Assembly: GCA_036927565.1 (NCBI GenBank)
Contig: JAYESD010000008.1
Span: 126,693,498 to 126,757,497 of the forward strand
Source: Tuctoria greenei
Lineage: Eukaryota; Streptophyta; Magnoliopsida; Poales; Poaceae
Length of the DNA: 64,000 nucleotides
Direction of reading: 5' to 3'
The notes below the pieces were generated by a model. It saw nothing but the letters and a program-made list of their open reading frames with translations. It was not told where the DNA came from and did not search any database. Below are positions 42,863 to 55,335 of the stretch, in pieces. How positions within the stretch are numbered: the stretch's first letter is position 1; each line of letters opens with the position of its first letter. The translations under genes and the position numbers were made by a program.

Positions 42863-45356
42863 CAGCGACACAATCTATTCTAAACTAAGTGTGTAGTTTT
42901 GGATTGATCGTGTCGCATTATTATTGATGGAGGAAGCTAGAAAAATTTAGCAAGTGTTGCCATGGTAGAGAAGCTTGGGATGACAACACTTCCACATCCC
43001 TACTACATCCAATGGTTCAACAACAGTGGTAAGATTAAGGTAACACATCTGGTTCCTGTCGAATTTGCAATTGGTTCCTACCATGATTACATTGATTGTG
43101 ATGACCTATGCAAGCTTGCTCTTTGCTATTTTCTCGATGTCGAAGTGTGGAATACGACACTTCCCCCGGACCCATTGAGAAACAGCCCGCGGAGGTTCTT
43201 TTGTGGTTAGGGAGCTCAAGATCAATATCAAGATGGTGACCTCAGAGATTTACGTGGTTCGGGCCGCCTGAGCATAACACCCTACTCCACGAGGTTTGTG
43301 TAATTGTATTGAGCGAGTTCGCTATGGTCCGGTCGCGATAGCTTCCCCCCCCCATATTTGTGCGGTGCAGCCCTTTTATAGTTCCAAGGACAGACCGTTA
43401 TAAAGCTAGCCTGGCCCGACATGTGGCCCTGGCGTGCTTAATGAACTAATACACTGTCTAAAGAGTATTAAGTACAATTAATGGTGTGGTAACATGTCTT
43501 CATGGCAGCGTTACCACTATTAACGGTACACTGATTATGTGTCATTAATATGGTATTGATGACACATTATCAGACCTTGTAACTTCCGCCTTAACCATCC
43601 TTGAATGTCTGTAATGGTCATGATCGGCTTGTATTTCCGTTGGTGACGAAGGTCCGGAGGCTCCTCACGTGGCGGATCCGGAGCTTTCCCTTGCGGGAGA
43701 GAATAGGTCCAGGGTCACTGTACACGTGTTAGTATCGGATCTCCTCTCCAATGAGAGCTAGGTCTGGGGCCATTGTACACGTGTAGTCGCCGGAGCTTCC
43801 CTTGGTTGGGAGTTTTGTTCCGGGCTTATTTTACACGTGTTAAACCGGGAGCCAGCCATGAAGGGGGAGCGGGTCCGATGCAACGTGACATGTGGGGCGA
43901 GTGAGGGCCTTCGACTCTGGTGGGTGGAACTTTCTTGCACTTGTTGCGGTATCGTGGGGTATCCGGTACGTAGGGTACTGACAGTCGACCTTGGCAATTT
44001 GATAAACATACATTACATCATGGAAAATCAAATCAATACTCTTTCATGCATAATGAGAAGAAGCTTGTTTTGCACCCTATGTTTCCTAATGCTATTTTGA
44101 AGGATGACATTGCTAGAGCTTGCAAAGAGAAAAATATGCAATCTACTCAAAATGAAAATTCAAATGTTGCGAAGGAATCGGTACACCCTAAGACTGACAA
44201 TTCCAAATCTGCTCATGTGAAGAAGAATGAAATAAAATTGAAGAGTGCTTGTTTTCTTGCTTCCAAATCTGATTTGTTTGAATTAAAAAATAATGTTGCA
44301 ATCTGCTATGTGTTTGCTTGCAAAGAAGCTTTGTTCTCACTTTATGACGAACCATGTGCTTTGCCCCCTACTGTCACTAAGCTTTTGCAGGAATACGCTG
44401 ATGTGTTTCCACAAGAGGTACCAGCCGGGCTGCCACCATTGAGAGGGATTGAACATCAGATTGACCTCATCCCTGGGGCTTCTTTGCCAAACCGAGCACC
44501 ATACAGGACCAACCCGAAGGAGACTAAGGAGATTCAACGACAAGTACAGGAATTACTCGGCAAAGGTTATGTGCGTGAGTCCCTTAGTTCTTGCTCTGTT
44601 CCTGTTCTTTTGGTTCCAAAGAAAGATGGATCATGGCGCATGTGTGTAGATTGTCGAGCAATTAAGAACATTACCATTAGATATCGTCATCCTATTCCTA
44701 GGTTAGATGATTTGCTTGATGAACTTAGTGGCTCATTGATTTTCTCTAAAATTGACTTGCGTAGTGGATACCATCAAATTCGCATGAAGCTAGGTGATGA
44801 ATGGAAAACATCTTTTAAAACCAAGTTCGGTTTGTATGAGTGGTTAGTCATGTCTTTTGGTCTCACGAATGCGCCTAGCACTTTTATGATATTAATTAAT
44901 GAGGTTTTATGTGCTTTTATTAGAAGATTTGTGGTAGTATATTTTGATGACATCATGATCTATAGCACATCTCTAGAAGAGCATCTTGATCATCTCCGTG
45001 TTGTTTTCAATGCTTTACGTGATGCACGCTTATTTGGTAACATTGACAAGTGCACCTTGTGCATGGATAGAGTCTCTTTTCTTGGCTATGTTGTGACACC
45101 ACAGGGAATTGAAGTCGATCAAGCTAAGGTGAAGGCGATACACAGCTAGCCGACTCCTACCACGGTCACACAAGTACGAAGCTTTCTCGGACTTGCTGGA
45201 TTCTACTGTCGTTTTGTGAAAGACTTCAGCATCATAGCAGGCCCACTGCATGAGCATACAAAGAAGGGTGATCCATTCACATGGGGCAAGGTGCAAGAGG
45301 CTGCATTTGCAACTTTGAAGAATAGGTTAACTCATACACCCCTTCTCCAATTACCA
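42863..45356 (+). pseudogene. Gypsy pol: protease and reverse transcriptase, broken
   Basis: The protease motif 'IIIDGGS' lies near 42922, then a TAG where Cys/Trp is expected. The downstream protease sequence is split at 43137 by a solo LTR and resumes at 43989 in the same frame ('RPWQFDKHTLHHGKSNQYSF'). From 44046 to 45149 the frame is intact: 'LDDLLDELSGSLIFSKIDLR', 'SGYHQIRMKLGDEWKTSFKT', 'EWLVMSFGLTNAPSTFM', catalytic 'YFDDIMIY' (about 44938-44961). A TAG at 45147 replaces Trp in 'AIHSWPTP'. The RNase H region starts and stops at 45356. Integrase is absent. Confidence 0.83.
43138..43983 (-). mobile_element. Solo LTR, reverse orientation, in gypsy protease
   Basis: 846 bp from TGTCGAAGTG to GGTACTGACA on the plus strand, flanked by ctcga (43133-43137) and gtcga (43984-43988). 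Removing the insert with one flank rejoins the gypsy frame exactly (Ser-Arg-Pro-Trp). The ends, the 'agcccgcggaggttctt' block and the reverse TATA ('cccttttatag', 43371-43381) match the solo LTR at 12425-13503. The direct-repeat zone at 43640-43850 has fewer, more diverged units. Confidence 0.88.
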
Positions 45357-46141
45357 TGAGTAGATCGTGACTCATGACCGTGCTCTGTTGGCTCAATCTA
45401 TTAGCTATGTACGCGATTAGTCCCGATGGTGATTCCGGCCGAAAGGGACAGGTTGCGCACACAGCGGAGAAGGAGCACGAACTGACCCTTTAGTCATATA
45501 CGATCGCAATCTACTCTAACCAATTCCAAACCCCAAAATCGTGCGATAAAATTCATCGTATGAATATGTCTGCAATAGATCCCATCTACTAACAAGATCC
45601 AGACCAGAAAGTACGCAAGTCGGCTCTGATACCACTATAGGGAAATCGGCGGTATGCTACTCTAGCAACTCAACCGCATCATTCAGGAAACATGCGAGTA
45701 CAGAGGTCATGGATCGTTACCACTAGACGTGCAACGCAGTGGAACGTAGATGCGCATCGGTGTTGGGGAAGTAGACAATCCTGTTCGTCTCCTCCTCGCC
45801 CTCTTCTCGGTAGCAGTAGACGAACACGTTCATCGTAGCCGATCAGCGCAGCAGTAGCAGCAGCGCCTCCACGGAGTCCACACGTACGGAAAGGAACGCC
45901 GTGTGCCGATGTGCTAGCACCGCGCGCGCGGCAAGGGTCTCGGCGTGAGGCCTTCGAGGGGTGGTGGCTAGGGCTCTCACATGGTGGGATGATTAGCCCC
46001 TAACCCTACCCCTCATATTTATAGGCGTACTAATGGGCTTTTAGGTCGCAGGCCCATTAGTACCCTAATTGCTTATGGATCAAATATCTAATAGGCCTCA
46101 ACCCGAATTATTATGATTGTCTCTTGGGCACATCACCAACA
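45357..46141 (-). mobile_element. Truncated copia: 5' LTR and leader, reverse
   Basis: On the minus strand this equals the 5' LTR and first 280 bp of leader of the copia at 49434. The outer LTR end 'catcaccaaca' is at 46131-46141, the primer site 'ggctctgataccact' at about 45630-45644, and the leader runs down to 'gtagatcgtgactcatg'. It ends at 45357 where gypsy RT starts. The LTR end abuts LINE sequence directly at 46142. Confidence 0.85.
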
Positions 46142-48951
46142 ATGGAACGCGGGGAAGTATCTTGTAACCATCTTGCCTCCCAAAAAGGGATTTCCCGACC
46201 ATTTCCGACATGCACAATTGTAGAGCTGCAGAACAGGTCTATGTCTACAGGTGTCGAGATCCTCATGAATGGCTTCCAAGGCCGTTCAGGGTTGCTCCAT
46301 TGTAACCATAGCCATCGCATGCAGACGGCAGTGTTGAACCGTTCAAGGTCTTTGATTTCTAAGCCGCCCAATTTCCTAGGTCGTGTGCATTTAGACCAGC
46401 TCACCAAACAATGGCCGTTTGACGTTTTGTTGGGTCCAGTAGCCCTACAAAGAAAGCTTTGACGATATCTATCGATCTTCTTTATGGCCCACTTTGGCAG
46501 CTTGAATATCGTGATGAAGTAGGTTGGCAATGCCGTGAGAACGAACTTAATCAGCACCTCTCTCCCCGCATAAGATAAAATTCTTCTCTTCCAGCTAGGC
46601 AACCTGTCTCCAATTTTCTGAACCAAAGGTTGGATGGACGCTTTTGGGAGTTTTTAGTAATGTAGGGGGAGCCCCAGGTATGATGTTGGAAATTCCCCTA
46701 TGTTGTTGAAAGCCCCTGCCATGGGTGTGAGGTCAATTCCTTGGCATCGGATTGGAAATAGCTGGGTCTTTTCAAGATTGGTCTTAAGCCCAGATGCCTC
46801 CCCAAAAATATCGATGATTATCTTTGTGACCTTGAAGTCTTGTTCCCTTGGTTTAATGGACACTGCCGCATCATCCGCGTACAGTGAGACCTTGAATCGA
46901 TAGCATTCTCAATGGACCGGTTGTAGAAGCCCCACCTCCTGATCATAGAGGAAGAGTTTGTGAAGCGGTTCCAAAGCTAGGAGGAAGAGGGTGACAATGG
47001 GTCACCTTGTCGCACGCCCCTAGCATGTTTGATGGCCTGTCCCGACTCCCGGTTTAGCAAGAAGCACGAGGAGGTCGTGCCCCATAGATTGGCAATCCAG
47101 TTTCGCCACCGTGTCCCAAATCCCAGAAATGTTAAAATCTGCAGCAAATATGGCTAGTTCACGGTGTCAACGCTTTAGATATGTCGATTTTGATGAGCAA
47201 TGATGGGATACATTTTCGGTGTAAATCTGTGATCAAAAGCTGAACAAACGCAAAGTTATCATGAATACTTCTTTCCTTGATGAATGCATTTTGGTTTATT
47301 GAGATCAGGTGATGTAGTTCTGGTGCCAGCCTGTTGGCCAATAATTTTGATAACAGTTTAGCAAAACTGTGTGTAAGGCTAATGGGTTTGTAGTTGCCAA
47401 GTCTCGCTGCATTCTCCTTCTTTGGGATGAGTACCACATATGATCTGTTCAGCCAATGGAGATTCTGCTGGTTCCTGTCCAAGAAATGCTGAACAGCTTG
47501 CTGAAGATCCACTTGTATGATTTCCCAACACAACCTGAAAAACTTCCCACTGAACCTGTCTGGCCCTAGGGCTTTATGCTTTGGCCATTGCTGTATCACA
47601 TGTTGTATTTCTTGCACCGAGAATGGATGTTCCAGGTGTTGTAGGTCTCGCGGCTGCCATCCCAATAGCTGTAGGTTGAGGGATGTTGTTCTGGGAGATT
47701 ATGTGCCGAGCTGTGTTCTGAAATGATGGAGGATGGTCTGCGCTTTGCCATGTTGATCTGTGATCATTCCACTGTTTGTTTGCAGCGCATGAATAAAATT
47801 GCTTCTCTTGCGGGAATTAGCAATGGCCTGGAAGTATTTTGAGTTAATATCTCCTTTTTTCAACCAGACCAGTTTTGATGCTTGCCTTGCCCTTGCTTTC
47901 TCGATGGCAACCAGGCCTAGCAATCTTTTCTTCAGTAAGCTTCTAGTGTCCAGTTATCTGTCTGACAATTGTCTTTGCTCTTGAGCTACATCCAGTTGTT
48001 TAATCACTTCTCTGGCAATCTCTGCAGCCAATTTCCCTTGTGGGATCAGTCCTTTAGCCCACCTTTGCAAAGCTGCAGCCGTACTTCCCAATTTGATGTG
48101 TAGCTTGAGCAAGGGGTTGTGATGGCCTTGAATCGGATACTGCCATGCTCTTTTCACACAGTCCAGGAATCCCTCCATCTTTGGCCAATGAGACTCAAAC
48201 CGAAAAGGGATATTGACAAATGGTCTGCATAGAGGTTGAAGTAACAGAGGCGTGTGATCCGATATTGATGTGGAAAGTGGGTATAAAGAGGGATTGGTGT
48301 AAGTGTCTTCCCATTCTGACGTTACAAAAACCCTGCCAATTCTTGTGAGAGTCGGCTGCCTTCTTTCGTTGGACCATGTGAACTGTCGGCCGATAAGCGC
48401 GGCTTCTTTCACCTCCATGTGATTAAGAGCAGCCCTAAATCTATCCATCAACCTTCTGTTGACTCGATTATTTTTTTGTCCTGCTCTTGATATATTAGAT
48501 TAAAATCTCCAAGCACTGCCCAGGTTGGTTCTGCATGGGATTTTAGGTCTTTCAGTTCCTGAATGAACAGACGCTTGTCCATGTCTTGTTGAGGTACATA
48601 TACTCCGGTGACAGTCCATTTGACATTAGTTCTTACATCAGTAACATCCGACGATATCGTGTAGTGGGTCAACAATATGTCGGAGAGTTGGATATGATAT
48701 TCTTTGGCGGCCAATAATACTCCTCCTCTGGTCCCCTGAGCTGGAAGAAATGAAAATTGGTTTTCATAGTCAGCACCAAGCAAGTTCTTTATTAATATCT
48801 GTGTGATATTTTCTAACATTGTTTCCTGCAGGCATATCAATTGAGGTTTGGCTCGTTGTACAATTTGTTTAACCTCCTCCTAATGAGCTAAACTATTGAT
48901 CCCTCGAACGTTCCAGGTCATGAAAGTGTAATTTTGAATTTGCTCATTCAT
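46142..48951 (-). pseudogene. LINE ORF2 (endonuclease and RT), reverse, 3'-truncated
   Basis: Starts near 48921 with 'MTWNVRGINS'. A stop at 48880 follows, then endonuclease motifs 'LICLQET' and 'GDFNLIY'. A frameshift in an A run near 48475 follows, then 'SDHTPLL'. Stops occur at 47954 and 47699. The RT domain has 'HKALGPDRFSGKFFRLCW', 'YVVLIPKKENA', 'NYKPISLTHSFAKLLSKLL', 'INQNAFIKERSIHDN', 'DISKA', and then a shift near 47165. YADD is intact at 46870-46881, followed by 'LKTNLEKTQ' and 'GLPLHY'. The last part ('SYAGREVLIKFVLTALPTY') runs to the copia LTR at 46141. The zf-RVT end and 3' tail are missing. Confidence 0.87.
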
Positions 48952-49200
48952 CATCATACCAATAGCACAACCTAGCGAATTCATTCCTTCCAAAGGCCTT
49001 AAGCCCCATCCAGTTCCAACAACCAGCATAATCCCTACAAGGAGGGTTCCTCATTGAGGGAAATACAACCACAAAATACACATCATCACACACCCAGCCA
49101 GAGCCGAACAGCAAGGCTCTATGCAGCACTGCGGCCACAGAGTCACCCCAAAATAACAAGGTCTTACTACGCATTAAAGCAAAATGAGAGCTACGGAGCT
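48952..49200 (-). other. LINE inter-ORF region
   Basis: This lies between the LINE ORF1 stop and the ORF2 start. A frame with 'CWNWMGLKAFGRNEF' is present but has no firm identity. Confidence 0.5.
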
Positions 49201-49433
49201 CCTAAAAACATCTTCGGGGAGCTTCTGGGTTAAGGCCTCGGCGAACCGTTTTAATGGGTCCTCGGGTTAAGGCCTCGGCGAACCGTTTTAATGGGTCCTC
49301 GTTTGAAAGTGCCCCTAGATCCTCCTGGATCAAGTCCCTCGCTGTGGCTAGTTCTACAGTCACGCTCACCTCGTTGTGCTGTGGAAGTTCAACCTCCCCA
49401 CAATCCTCAGAAACATTTGTGCTATGCGGTTGC
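49201..49433 (-). pseudogene. LINE ORF1 C-terminal part
   Basis: On the minus strand, the frame runs from 49433 down to a stop at 49202 ('HSTNVSEDCGEVELPQHN' to 'NPEAPRRCF'). It continues exactly, without a frame change, from the ORF1 part that ends at 56785 once the copia element and one duplication copy are removed. A 48-bp direct duplication lies within it (about 49214-49309, two copies of 'ttaaggcctcggcgaaccg'). Confidence 0.82.
49429..49433 (+). repeat. Target-site duplication gttgc (left)
   Basis: gttgc precedes the 5' LTR and recurs at 56785-56789 after the 3' LTR. Confidence 0.9.
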
Positions 49434-49941
49434 TGTTGGTGATGTGCCCAAGAGGCAATCATAACAATTCGGATTAAGGCCTATTGGATATTTGATCCAT
49501 AAGCAATTAGGGTACTAATGGGCATGCGACCTAAAAGCCCATTAGTACGCCTATAAATATGAGGGGTAGGGTTAGGGGGCTAATCACCCCACCACTTGAC
49601 AGCCCTAGCCGCCACCCCACAAAGGCCTCACGCCGAGACCCTTGCTGCGTGCGCGGTGCTAGCACCCCGGCGCACGGCGTTCCTCTCCGTACATGTGGAC
49701 TCTGTGGAGGCGCTGCTGCTACTGTTGCGCTGATCAGCTACGACGATCGTGATCGTCTACCTGCTGCAGTGACGAGGATGAGGAAGGGACGAACGGGGTC
49801 GTCTACTTCCCCTGCACCAATGCGCTTCTACGTTCTGCTGCGCTGCGCATCTAGTGGTAACAATCCATGACCTCTGTACTCGCATGTTTCCTGGGTGATG
49901 TGGTAGACTTGCTAGATTAGTGTACCGCTGATTTCCAAACA
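49434..49941 (+). repeat. 5' LTR of copia
   Basis: TGTTGGTGATG to TTTCCAAACA. It contains a likely TATA box 'cctataaatatgag' near 49551. A primer site variant 'gcggcatcagagcc' follows, with substitutions from TGGTATCAGAGCC. Confidence 0.88.
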
Positions 49942-51373
49942 GCGGCATCAGAGCCGACTTTCGTAGTTTTTGGTCTGGATCTTGTTAGTAGATGGGATCT
50001 ACTGCAGACATATTCATACGATGAATTTTATCGTAGGATTTTTGGAGTTTGGAATTGGTTAGAGTAGATTGCAATTGTATATGACTAAAGAGTCAGGTCG
50101 TGCTCCTTCTCTGTTGTGTGCGCAACCTGTCCCTACCGGCTGGAATCACCATCGGGACTAATCGCGTACATAGCTAACAGATTGAGCCAACAGACCACGG
50201 TCATGAGTTGCGATCTACTCATGAATAACCGGTCACATTAAAAATTGAGGCATTCTGAATGGCTCGGATTCGGGTTGATTGATTAATCCGATGAGATTTT
50301 CATAGTGATTTCATAGATGTGATCTATGTAATTCCGTTTGGTGTTAGGGCGCTGCCATGAAACCTGCGGAGGGCGGCTCCCCCCTCGACCCCCCGCCTGC
50401 AAATCGGCTAGCGGGACCGCCGTTTCCTGTCTGTTATAGCGATTACATAACATAGTTTCGCGCTAGAAATCATTCTACGCTTAACTCGTTTTTGCAGAGA
50501 ATGATGTGAATGGTATGGCCTTAATGTGATGTGATGATCTGTGTGTAAATTCGTGCAACCTACGTGTTGTAAATTTAACACAACCGGGTTGAGGTGGTCA
50601 CATAATTGTATAACAACCTCGTGTCGACCTGTGATACTTGATCTCTCATGTAATTTGTTTGGTAGCTATTAGTTGTATTAGCTCCTTTTATTATCATGGA
50701 GATGTCTTCAAGCATGGTGGAGATGGAGATCACCACAAGAAGGGAGGCATGGCAGCTCAGATCTTGATGGAACCATGGCGATGGAGACCATTATGATTCT
50801 AAAGGCCATACTATTCACAATGTGATATGATCATATACCTGTGATGTTTATGTATTACTATTCTTTTCATGCTTTTCATATGGTGGATGTTTTGTCATGA
50901 TAGAATAGCTTCCCTCGGAATAGTTGAGTATTTGATGCCATTTACCAATAACTGCACCTATGTTATTTTGATCGTTGTGTGGTAGGTTTGTCAAAGCAAA
51001 GTACCATCATCTATCATAATGCATAGGGTGAATGTTGCACATTCACATGCATAGTGTTGGTTCACTCAACAAAGCTATCAAAACGATTTTAGGCTTTATG
51101 GCATAGAGTTGGGAGCCGGGGCATTGGATGTCACCCAACAAACAAGAGTCATATAGGGATATGATTAACAATGGTTGTTTACTTATGTCACTAATTTCCT
51201 AGCAGTGAAGCCAAAGCTCACTAGGAATTAGTGAATGTGGATCTTGAACCACTATATATCGTTAGAGGGAAGACGATGATCATATAGTGGTGATATCTTT
51301 TATTAAACTGTTAATAGAAGATTGGTACATAACATAGTGTTAAACCTTGTATATTTATTTTCTATTGTAGATA
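49942..51373 (+). other. Copia leader, noncoding
   Basis: 1.4-kb untranslated leader. The first 280 bp are shared with the truncated copy at 45357-45645. No gene is seen. Confidence 0.65.
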
Positions 51374-52444
51374 ATGTCTGCTAGTAACAATTTCAGTTTC
51401 AATTTGCGATCTGTGCTTGAAAAGGAAAAGTTCAATGGAGCTAACTTTATCGATCGGTACCGCAACCTGAGAATCATTCTTAGGCAAGAGAAAACCGAGT
51501 ACATTCTTCTGCAGCCTTACCCTGATGACCTCCCAGCTGATGCAACTAATGCAGTACGTAGAGCTTATATGAAGCACTGTGATGATGCGCTTAATGTAAG
51601 CTGCCTCATGCTCGCCACTATGTCCCCGATCTGCAAAAACAGTATGAGCATACAGATGCTTATTCTATGATTGAGGGATTGCGTGGAATGTTTGAGAATC
51701 AAGCAAGGGCTGAGAGATACAACATCTCAAAGTCCTTGTTCTCATGCAAGCTGGCAGAGGGTAGCCCGGTCAGCCCTCATGTAATCAAGATGATTGGTTA
51801 CATTGAAACTTTGGGCAAACTTGGTTCTGAACTCAAGGATGATCTGGCTATTGACGTTATTCTCCAGTCGCTCCCACCGAGCTACAATCCGTTTATATTG
51901 AATTTTCAAATGAATGGCATGGAGAAAACTTTGGCTGAATTACAGGGGATGCTTAAAACAGCCGAAGAAAGCATTAAGAAAAACGCCAGTCATGTGATGA
52001 TGGTGCAAAAGGAGAATAAAAAGAGGAAGCGTGACGCATCCTAAAGGCAAAGGCAAGGGAAAGGTTCCTGATGAGCCCTCAAGCTCAAAGTCTAAGCCAA
52101 AGGGCAAATCTGGCCCTTCTCCTAATGATGAATGCTTTCACTGTCATGGTAAGGGGCACTGGTCTAGGAACTGCAAGAAGTACTTGGAGGATATGAAGAA
52201 GAAGAAGGGAAGTGAGACTTCCGCTTCAGGTATAAATGTTATAGAAATTGACATTGCATTATCTTCTAGTGAATCATGGTTATTTGATACTGGATCGATG
52301 ATTCACACTTGCAAATCGTTGCAGAGTCTAAGTGAGACTAGAAGATTTGCAAAAGACGAGTTGGATATTCGTGTCGGCAATGGAGCAAAGGTTGCGGTCA
52401 TAGCTGTCGGAACTTACCTCACTTGTCATTACCCTCAGGATTAG
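51374..52444 (+). pseudogene. Copia gag and protease start, frameshifted
   Basis: Gag begins at the ATG at 51374 ('MSASNNFSFNLRSVLEKEKF'). It shifts frame near 51640 to 'MIEGLRGMFENQARAERYN' and 'LGSELKDDLAIDVILQSLPP', and shifts again near 52030. The CCHC knuckle 'CFHCHGKGHWSRNC' is at about 52135-52176. Protease motif 'WLFDTGS' is at 52279-52299. A stop at 52442 ends the frame. Confidence 0.82.
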
Positions 52445-55335
52445 TTTTAGAATTGAATAATTGTTATTGCATTCCTACTTTGAGCAAGAACATTATATCT
52501 TCTTCGTGTTTAGAAGAAGTTGATGGTTATCATATTGTAATAAAGAAAAAATGTTGTTCTATTTATTAAAATAATATTTTCTATGTTCAATGTCCATTGG
52601 TAAATGGATTATATGTCCTTATCTTGAGGATAAAATTGTCTGTAACATTAATACCAAAAGGGCTCGACGAAATGATCTAAATCACACTTTTATTTAGCAT
52701 TGTCGCTTAGGTCATATAAATGAGAAACGCATTGAAAAACTCTATACAGATGGTTTACTATGCTCATTTGATTTTGAATCACTTGACACATGCGAATCAT
52801 GTTTGCTTGGGAAGATGACCAAAGCACCCTTCACTGGTCAAAGTGAGAGGGCGACTGACTTGTTGGGACTTATACATACAGATGTATGTGGACCAATGAG
52901 TTCATCGCCAGAGGTGGTTTTCAGTACTTCATCACATTTCCTGATGAATTTAGTAGATATGGTTATGTCTACCAAATGAGGCGCAAGTTTGAATCCTTTG
53001 AAAAGTTCAAAGAATTTCATAATGAAGTACAGAATCAATTGGGCAAGACAATTAAACTTCTACGATCTGATCGTGGTGGTGAATATTTGATCCATGAATT
53101 TTATGATCATTTAAAACAATGTGGAATTGTTCCACAGTTGACTCCACCTGGAACGCCTCAATGGAATGGGGTGTCTGAGCGGAGGAACTGAACCTTGTTG
53201 GACATGGTTAGGTCGATGATGAGCCAAGCAGATCTTCCACTATCCTTTTGGGGTTATGCTCTTGAAACTGTTGCGTTTACACTAAACAGAGTCCCAACTA
53301 TGTCTGTTGAGAAGACACCATATGAGATGTGGACCAGGAAATGTCCCGGATTGTCTTTCCTCAAAGTTTGGGGATGTGATGTTTATGTCAAACGTTTGAC
53401 GTCAGACAAACTCACTCCAAAATCAGACAAATGCTTCTTTGTGAGATATCCTAGGGAAAGCAAAGGGTATTATTTTTATAATAAAACAGAGGGTAAAGTG
53501 TTTACCGCTCGCAATGGTGTCTTCTTGGAGAAATAGTTTCTCTCAAAAGGAATTAGTGGGAGCAAGGTGCATCTTGAAGAAATTTAAGAAATACCTGAAA
53601 ATGTTTCAGCATCCACTGATCCTATAGAGGATGTACAAGATGTTGTGCAACCAGTTGATGAAACACCAGCCCCACGAAGGTCTACGAGGGTACGTTGTGC
53701 GACTGAAAAGTTAACGCTTCTAACCACGGAGCATCATGACATGGTATTGTTGGACAATAATGAGCCCACGACCTATACTGAAGCAATGATGGGACCCGAC
53801 TCTGAGAAGGGGCTTGGAGCCATAGAAGCCGAGATTGAATCCATGCATGAAAATCAAGTTTGGAACTTGGTTGATCCAATCAAAGGTATGAGACCTATCG
53901 ATTGTAAATGGATTTTCAAGAAAAAGACTGATATGGATGGAAATGTTCACATCTATAAAGCGCGATTGGTGGCGAAAGGTTTCAAACAAATTCAAGGTGT
54001 TGATTATGATGAAACTTTCTCACCCGTTGCAATGCTTAAGTCTGTTCGGATTCTTCTAGCAATTGCTGCATATTTTGATTATAAAATATGACAGATGGAT
54101 GTCAAAATACTCTTTCTTAATGGAAGTCTGACTGAGGATGTGTACATGACACAACCTGAGGGTTTTGTCGATCCTAAAAATGCTAATAAAATATGCAAGC
54201 TTCAAAAGTCCATTTATGGACTGAAGCAAGCATCTCGGAGTTGAAATCTACGTTTTGATGAAGTAATCAAAGGATTTGGTTTCATCAAGAACGTAGAAGA
54301 ACCTTGTATTTACAAGAAGTTTAGTGGGAGCGCACATGTATTTCTGGTCCTATATGCAGATGACATATTATTGATCGGAAATGACATTCCAATGCTTGAT
54401 GCTGTTAAATCCTCATTAAGAAAAAATTTCTCAATGAAGGATTTAGGAGAGGCAGCGTATATTTTGGGCATAAAGATCTATAGAGATAGATCTAAAAGGC
54501 TAATTGGATTAAGCCAAGGTACATATATTGACAAGATATTGAATCGGTTCAATATGTAAGATTCCAAAGGTTTCTTGCCAATGTCACATGGCATTACTCT
54601 AAGCAAGAGTCAGTGTCCTTCGACACCTGATGAGCAAAAGTGGATGAGGGCGATTCCTTATGCTTCGGCTTTTGGATCCATCATGTATGCCATACTATGT
54701 ACACGCCTAGATGTATCTTATGCTCTAAGTATCACAAGCAGGTATCAATCAGATTATCGTGAGGCTTATTGGACTGTTGTCAAAAACATCCTTAAGTACT
54801 TGAGAAGAACTAAGGATGCGTTCTTAGTGTTTGGAGGTGAAGAAGAGCTCACTGTAAAAGGTTACACCGATGCCAGCTTCCAAACTGATAAGGATGATTC
54901 TAGATCGCAATCCAAATTTGTGTTCTGCCTCAATGGAGGGGCAGTGAGCTGGAAAAGTTCCAAGCAAGATACAATAGCAGATTCAACCACAGAGGCGGAG
55001 TACATTGCAGCTTCTGAAGCTGCAAAGGAAGTTGTTTGGATCAGAAAATTTGTTTCTGAGTTGGGTGTTGTTCCTAGCGCGTCCAGTCCTGTGGATCTCT
55101 ACTGTGATAATAGTGGAGCCATCGTATAGGCAAAGGAACCTAGATCACACAAACGATCCAAACACATACTACGACGCTATCATCTCATTCGAGAGATCAT
55201 CGACCGAGGTGATGTGAAGATATGCAAGGTGCACACGGATTTGAATGTTGCAGATCCGTTGACAAAGCCTCTTCCACAATCAAACCATGAGGCACGCACG
55301 AGATCTATGGGTATTAGATACTTACATCAGTGATC
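52445..55335 (+). pseudogene. Copia pol: integrase, RT, RNase H with many stops
   Basis: GAG-pre-integrase region near 52690-52860 ('HCRLGHINEKRIEKLYTDG', 'CESCLLGKM'). Integrase: 'HTDVCGPM', 'RSDRGGEY', 'WNGVSERRN', then TGA at 53189. RT: 'NQVWNLVDPIKGMRPIDCKW', 'KARLVAKGF', 'YDETFSPVAM', TGA at 54089, 'YGLKQASRS' TGA at 54242, YADD at 54353-54364. RNase H: 'GYTDASFQTDKDDSRSQSKF', 'TEAEYIAASEAA', 'LYCDNSGAI', TAG at 55127, 'VADPLTKPLP'. Most stops sit where Trp, Arg or Gln is expected and need one G-to-A or C-to-T change. Confidence 0.87.

Larger units (their letters stand above)
39717..45356 (+). mobile_element. Ty3/gypsy element, 3'-truncated
   Basis: LTR or LTR-like region to 40600, primer site, leader, gag, protease and RT. 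It then breaks at 45356 in the RT-RNase H region, where a copia LTR and leader begin. Integrase and the 3' LTR are absent. The left end is also broken, against the copia remnant. A reverse solo LTR sits in its protease region. I call it gypsy from gag type and RT sequence. The sub-lineage is not assigned. Confidence 0.8.
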
